From assembly GCA_947069175.1 (NCBI GenBank), contig CAMTDV010000027.1, positions 41,491,369 to 41,555,368 on the forward strand: a stretch of 64,000 bases of DNA. The letters run 5' to 3'. The translations under genes and the position numbers were made by a program. The notes below the pieces were generated by a model. That model saw only the letters and a program-made list of their open reading frames with translations, made no database searches and was not told where the DNA came from. Source of the DNA: Scalesia atractyloides (lineage: Eukaryota > Streptophyta > Magnoliopsida > Asterales > Asteraceae). Below, piece by piece: positions 60,356-64,000 of the stretch (position 1 is the stretch's first letter; every line of letters begins with the position of its first letter).

Positions 60356-60427
60356 GCGCCGGGCAGGACTCGAACCCGAGACCTCCCGCACGCGTGCACG
60401 CAGCTCTACCAACTGAGCTACGTGCCT
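60356..60427 (-). other. tRNA-like module 1 (intact A and B boxes)
   Basis: The minus strand has TAGCTCAGTTGG (A box, D arm) and GGTTCGAGTCC (B box, T arm) at tRNA spacing, and a D-stem that pairs (AGCTC/GAGCT). Acceptor halves do not pair and the anticodon stem is unclear, so it is not a functional tRNA. The Pol III promoter elements alone look intact. Confidence 0.7.
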
Positions 60428-60527
60428 AACCCGAAATATTTCTGTTTTTAATTATATTTATATACTAATTAAGTTAATCCGAAAATCACTTATTTTAAAA
60501 TAAAGATTTAATGTATCGACTCGGTGC

Positions 60528-60940
60528 TCTCCACAGGTCTCGAACCCGGGACCTGTGGTTTAGTTTGGCACACAGTCCACCGCTGGACTGTGTGTCAATC
60601 TTGGTAAATATTCTGGTTTTTAATATACTTAACATCTTACTGTTGTGGATCCGGTTCAGCTTTAAAAAAAAGACTTTTTATTACAGCGAATGTGGGTGTG
60701 TCAAGGCTCGAACTCGGGACGTAGGCATATTGTTTGCACACAGTCCACCGCTGGACTGTGTGTCTAACCCGTTTATATAACTTGTTTTAATTATACTTAT
60801 ACAATGCATACATGTTTCAGGATTTGGCGTTTATAAAAAGGCATTATATTTCAGCGAATCGGAACACAACAGAATTCGAACCCGGAACGTATGGTTTAAA
60901 ATCGCACACAGTCCACCGCTGGACTGTGTGTCTAACCCGA
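60528..60940 (-). repeat. tRNA-like modules 2-4, 168-bp period
   Basis: Three further units each have a B-box-like sequence (GGTTCGAGACC, AGTTCGAGCC, GGTTCGAATTC on the minus strand) and an identical 26-base hairpin with stem CACACAGTCCA and a four-base loop at 60569-60594, 60737-60762 and 60905-60930, exactly 168 bases apart. Going back 168 bases lands on the D-arm hairpin of module 1. 'ctaaccc' follows modules 1, 3 and 4. Confidence 0.85.
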
Positions 60941-61664
60941 GATATAACTTGATTTATATTAAATATATAAATAACTGAAGCTTCATCTTCTTCGTTAAAC
61001 TTTACCCAGAAACCAATGTCCGAGTGTTTCGACAAATTAATCAATTTCTTTAGTAAATTGTGATTAACCACCTATGAGATTTATAAAAAAAAATGAGAGA
61101 GATTAGGTATAAGATATACCGACAGAGATCCCCTGTTTCGCCGGCGAGGTTCCGATGACAGCAAGTTATTTCGGCGACGTGTATCTTGCGGCAGAGGGTC
61201 TTCAGGAAGCTTGAGGTGAGTGTGGGTGGCTTCGGTATGAGCTCTAGATGTTCTATTTTTAGAGTAAGGCACAGTGATGAAATGGGTTCGGTTTTCCGGC
61301 GAGTTGCAGAAAGTTTCCGGCGAGTTGTTCTTGCCGATTAAAGACTTGTAGGGAGGTTAGCGAGTGTTTTGAGAGCTAATTCGAGTGAATAAACGAATTG
61401 GGTTTTTCCTGACTGAAGGTGTCTTTACGTGCATATGAATTTAAGTTTTCGGTTATGAACGTTACGACTCATGAATGAAATTGAATCGAGTTTTCGGTTA
61501 TAACCGACGTTTATCATCCGTTATACTTGCTTGATTCCGGAGTCAAAGGAAAACGGTCGAAAATCGCGTATTTTCCGGCGACTGCGGATTTGGGCGCGTT
61601 GAGTGACTGAATTCGACTTCCAATTTTATTATATGTGTTAAATGTTTCAATAAATCAACAAATA

Positions 61665-61752
61665 ACACAAGTGGCGGAGTGGTTTGATGTATGTGAGTTA
61701 AGGCTTTGAAACTTTACCCGGCTGACCCGGGTTCGAAACCCGGCTTCAGCAT
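61665..61752 (+). other. Plus-strand tRNA-like module
   Basis: A box TGGCGGAGTGG (61672-61682) and B box GGTTCGAAACC (61730-61740), 58 bases apart, as in tRNAs with a long variable arm (Leu/Ser). The T stem CCGGG/CCCGG is perfect. Acceptor ends do not pair, so it is a pseudo-tRNA or a SINE-type head. It lies opposite in strand to the 168-bp array. Confidence 0.65.
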
Positions 61753-61934
61753 TTCATTTTTAATTCACTATTTTTAATACTTTTTCAAATATAACTTTTA
61801 TATTCTAATATACTTATTAATTATGTATCGTTTAAAATTAATTTGAGCATTAAATACGCAACGAAATTTTTAACTGGTTGTTCGGTTAATAAACGAAGCG
61901 GGTTTGGTAAATCCGGTTTTTGACGGATGTTACA

Positions 61935-61975
61935 GTATCCCCTACTTTTTAGAAATTTCGTCCCGAAATTTAAGT
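61935..61975 (-). other. T5 polypurine region with stem-loop
   Basis: Minus-strand purine-rich AAAAAGTAGGGGATAC meets the LTR. Just inside is an eight-base-pair stem (AAATTTCG/CGAAATTT, 61953-61960 and 61964-61971). The counterparts are in T1 (530-547) and T2 (12263-12282). Confidence 0.75.
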
Positions 61976-63095
61976 AGTGACATATTTGTCTAAAAAGGAT
62001 GGTGTTTAATTTGACAGTTACATACTTAGAAAGGAGTAAGAGTTTAAATTTTTGTTTGAGGCGGTAACGTTCCTTGTAAGGGTTGAGTACCCTGCTACAG
62101 GAATCGCTTTTTGATGCCTAAGATAATGAATATTTATATACAGAGTTGATTGACTAAATATGATTTCGTGCGCAAGAGTTTTGATATGTTTGGAAAGATA
62201 AGATTATATCCCTAAACAAAACTTCTACTACTAAAACCTACATGGAACTTCTCATAACCGCCTGACAATGCCTCTGATCCTTTGACAAGAATACTTATAT
62301 ATAGGAAGTACCAGCGGCGTATCCACCATATTCTTGTCAAATTTTCATTGGTTTTATCAGTAAGTTATGATTGGTTCTATGATGTGACTCTAGAACATAA
62401 ATAAACACAACAATCAATATCTGAGTCCTAATTCTGATAGCATACATGTTTGAATGGTGACAGTTCCTCTCTCGTTTGTTATGATGGAGAGGTTAGTTTA
62501 TGTACAAATAGAACACAATCCAAATTCTTTAAATGATGAGATGATATGAATGCTAAATCAGTGAGTATAACACAACTTCAACCAAGACAATACTAAATCC
62601 TACATGGAACTTCTCATAACCGCCTGATAATGCCTTTGATCCTTTGACAAGAATACTTATATATAGGAAGTACCAGCGGCGTATCCACCGTATTCTTGTC
62701 AAATTTTCATTGGTTTTATCAGTAAGTTATGATTAGTCCTATGCGATTCTAAAACATAAACAAACACAACAACCAAAGCTTGAGTCTTAATTCTGATAGT
62801 ATATATGTTTGAATGATGACAGTACCTCTCTCGTTTGTTATGATGGAGAGGTTAGTTTATGTGGAAGTGAGACATAGCTCAACTTCTTTAAATGATGAAA
62901 TTGAAATACGTTGTGATATATGATGATATGAATGTTAAATCAACGAGTATAAAACAAAACTGAAATAGTAATTCGCATTAAGATTCTTGGATAAATTTCC
63001 AATTTATAATTGAGATACGGGAAAATTGAGATAACATAAAGAAAAACGTAAAAATTAAGCGGTTGGAGTTGAATCTTGATTTTTGGTGAAGGGGA
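61976..63095 (-). repeat. T5 internal non-coding DNA with 362-bp tandem duplication
   Basis: 62238-62599 and 62600-62960 are two copies ('ctacatggaacttctcataa', 'gaccagcggcgtatccacc'-like core, 'cctctctcgtttgttatgat') with moderate divergence. No protease, RT or integrase block is visible on either strand between gag and LTR. Confidence 0.85.
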
Positions 63096-63999
63096 CTAGT
63101 TGGGTGGTTTCGTTTGGGCCATCATTATCTTCAACAGGATTGGCGTTGATGTTGAAAACTCTTCTCTTGCTGGTGGCCTAGTGATTAGGTTTCCTTGATT
63201 TGCTTGGTTAACTGGGTTTGCTTGAGCTTGGGCGTTTATGATGTTAACCAATCGAGGGCACGTGTTTCTAAAGTGGGTAGGGTCGCCACAATTAAAACAA
63301 GCTCGAACATAAGGAAACATGGGGTATTGGGGTTGTTGATATGTTTGGATCATGTTTTGAGTAGGGGGTGAGGTTTGGTTTTGAGAGGTGCGGCAAGCCT
63401 TGCTCAAATGACCATAGCGTCCACAATTCGCACGTAGTCGACAAGGTAAGGTAGATGGATGGTGATAAAAACAGGTGTTACATTGAGGGTGAGGTCCGAG
63501 GTAAGGTTTCTTATTTGGGTAAGTTGAGTTGGGTGCTACTTGGGTGATTGGGATAGCTTGGAGGGGTACGGCTTGTGAGGCTGGTTGATTACGTTGGGTG
63601 ACAGCGAAAAGTTGCCCATCTCGCTTTCTCTTGGAAATGGGTTGAGAAGGGGATTCGGTTTGGGTGGAGTTTGAAGTTTCAGTCGATGTTTTATCCTTCT
63701 TCTTTTCCTCCTTGAAGTCTTTGTTCCGGATTCGGTTCTCGGTGAGCTCTGTAGCTAACTCCATTGCTGCTTCCAAGGTTACAGGTGTGGTACTTATTAC
63801 AGAGTCTTGAATCTTTGAAGGAAGACCTCGAATGTAGTGCTCGATCAAACGGTAGAGGGGAGTGAACAAGTTGGAAACCATTTGATTTAACTCGAGGAAT
63901 CTCTTGTTGTATGTGGTGTGGTCGCCTTCCTTTTGTTTCAACGAATAGAATTCATCCTCTAATTTCTTGATTTCACTCCTTGGGCAAAACCGTCTTGTC
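63096..63999 (-). CDS. T5 gag (partial at 5' end, open)
   Basis: The frame is open from the window edge to a stop at 63096. The first in-frame Met (63941) is internal, because 'FCPRSEIKKLEDEFYSL' upstream is already gag-like. Visible parts: capsid end with 'HYIRGLPSKIQDSVI' and 'TLEAAMELATELTENRIR', a basic linker, 'CNTCFYHHPSTLPC', a knuckle-like 'NCGRYGHLSKAC', and a complete CCHC knuckle 'CFNCGDPTHFRNTC'. It ends '...MMAQTKPPN'. This is the longest undamaged coding stretch of the window and belongs to an element that shows no pol. Nucleocapsid and capsid roles are inferred from the family. Confidence 0.88.
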   Translation of the reverse strand, partial: TRRFCPRSEIKKLEDEFYSLKQKEGDHTTYNKRFLELNQMVSNLFTPLYRLIEHYIRGLPSKIQDSVISTTPVTLEAAMELATELTENRIRNKDFKEEKKKDKTSTETSNSTQTESPSQPISKRKRDGQLFAVTQRNQPASQAVPLQAIPITQVAPNSTYPNKKPYLGPHPQCNTCFYHHPSTLPCRLRANCGRYGHLSKACRTSQNQTSPPTQNMIQTYQQPQYPMFPYVRACFNCGDPTHFRNTCPRLVNIINAQAQANPVNQANQGNLITRPPAREEFSTSTPILLKIMMAQTKPPN

Positions 64000-64000
64000 A

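Larger units (their letters stand above)
59303..61934 (-). repeat. T5 3' LTR (2632 bp) with tRNA-like modules
   Basis: TGTCACACCCC...GGATGTTACA on the plus strand. Contents from left: a three-copy 48-61-base repeat (59701-59863), a TTGAC cluster (60272-60333), four tRNA-like modules at 168-base period (60356-60940), and a plus-strand tRNA-like module (61665-61752). No coding sequence. Confidence 0.85.
54891..64000 (+). mobile_element. T4: LTR retrotransposon, plus strand, continues beyond window
   Basis: A 3.4-kb LTR, an initiator-Met primer site and a gag start are in order on the plus strand. At 59302 gag is interrupted by T5. The remainder, if present, lies beyond the right edge, after T5. 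LTR ends (TGTAACACC, GGTGTGACA) and gag type suggest a Ty3/gypsy chromovirus. Confidence 0.85.
59303..64000 (-). mobile_element. T5: minus-strand chromovirus-like element, apparently gag without pol
   Basis: A 2.6-kb LTR begins TGTCACACCCC at 59303, right after T4 gag; the presumed target duplication is ATGCA (59298-59302), with its partner off the window. After the polypurine region come about 1.1 kb of non-coding DNA with a tandem duplication and then a gag ORF. Pol should lie between gag and 3' LTR but is absent. It is either a deleted copy or a genuine gag-only family. Confidence 0.85.

Noticed and set aside
60356..60427. Functional tRNA gene
   Set aside because: A and B boxes are good but the acceptor stem does not pair and the anticodon arm is unclear; it is one unit of a repeat in an LTR.

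Overview
The window is nuclear DNA of a flowering plant, made almost entirely of nested and decayed transposable elements. I find no convincing host protein gene, rRNA, functional tRNA or CRISPR array. The lineage is probably the daisy family (Asteraceae). That is an inference from the style of the Tekay-type, Athila-type and copia gag proteins and from LTR ends such as TGTGACAACCGG and TGTCACACCCC; it is not proven here.

Layout. (1) 1-4990: T1, a decayed Ty3/gypsy chromovirus (Tekay-like) on the minus strand: part of its 3' LTR, then integrase/chromodomain, RNase H/RT, protease and gag, all broken. (2) 4990-6566: non-coding, ending in a plus-strand promoter-like stretch. (3) 6567-10718: the 5' half of an Athila-type element (minus): protease and gag remnants, tRNA-Asp primer site and a 1.6-kb LTR. 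(4) 10810-23931: T2, a chromovirus with both LTRs and a TAAGG target duplication. Its pol has few lesions, and its gag is split by a second element (T2b) with a 3.9-kb LTR. (5) 26061-42141: Athila-2 (gag and protease only). Its 3' LTR is split by a 7.2-kb copia element (26694-33876, duplication CTTAC), whose gag is split in turn by a solo LTR (30563-31830, duplication CAAGC). (6) 42142-54890: a decayed field of duplicated non-coding units carrying DNA transposons: two short hAT elements, a longer hAT with a Mutator-like element inside, a PIF/Harbinger derivative with a Myb/SANT-like ORF, and a palindromic solo LTR. (7) 54891-64000: T4 (plus strand: 3.4-kb LTR, primer site, start of gag), interrupted at 59302 by T5 (minus strand: 2.6-kb 3' LTR, about 1.1 kb without coding, then gag running off the window).

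The order of insertion can be read from nesting and target duplications. Paralogous copies inside the window also act as empty sites: the second Athila-2 LTR shows the copia target, and unit A at 44.3 kb shows the hAT target. Several elements keep gag but have lost RT and integrase (copia, Athila-2, apparently T5), so they could only move with help from other elements.

Nothing here looks like a new host system. The most unusual structure is in the T5 LTR: four tRNA-like modules at an exact 168-bp period, plus a fifth tRNA-like module on the other strand. Next come dense TTGAC (W-box-like) clusters in two unrelated LTRs, CG-rich palindromes in several LTR families, and a covarying stem-loop beside the polypurine tract of three chromoviruses. 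All comparisons were made by eye, so boundaries without a stated target duplication are approximate.
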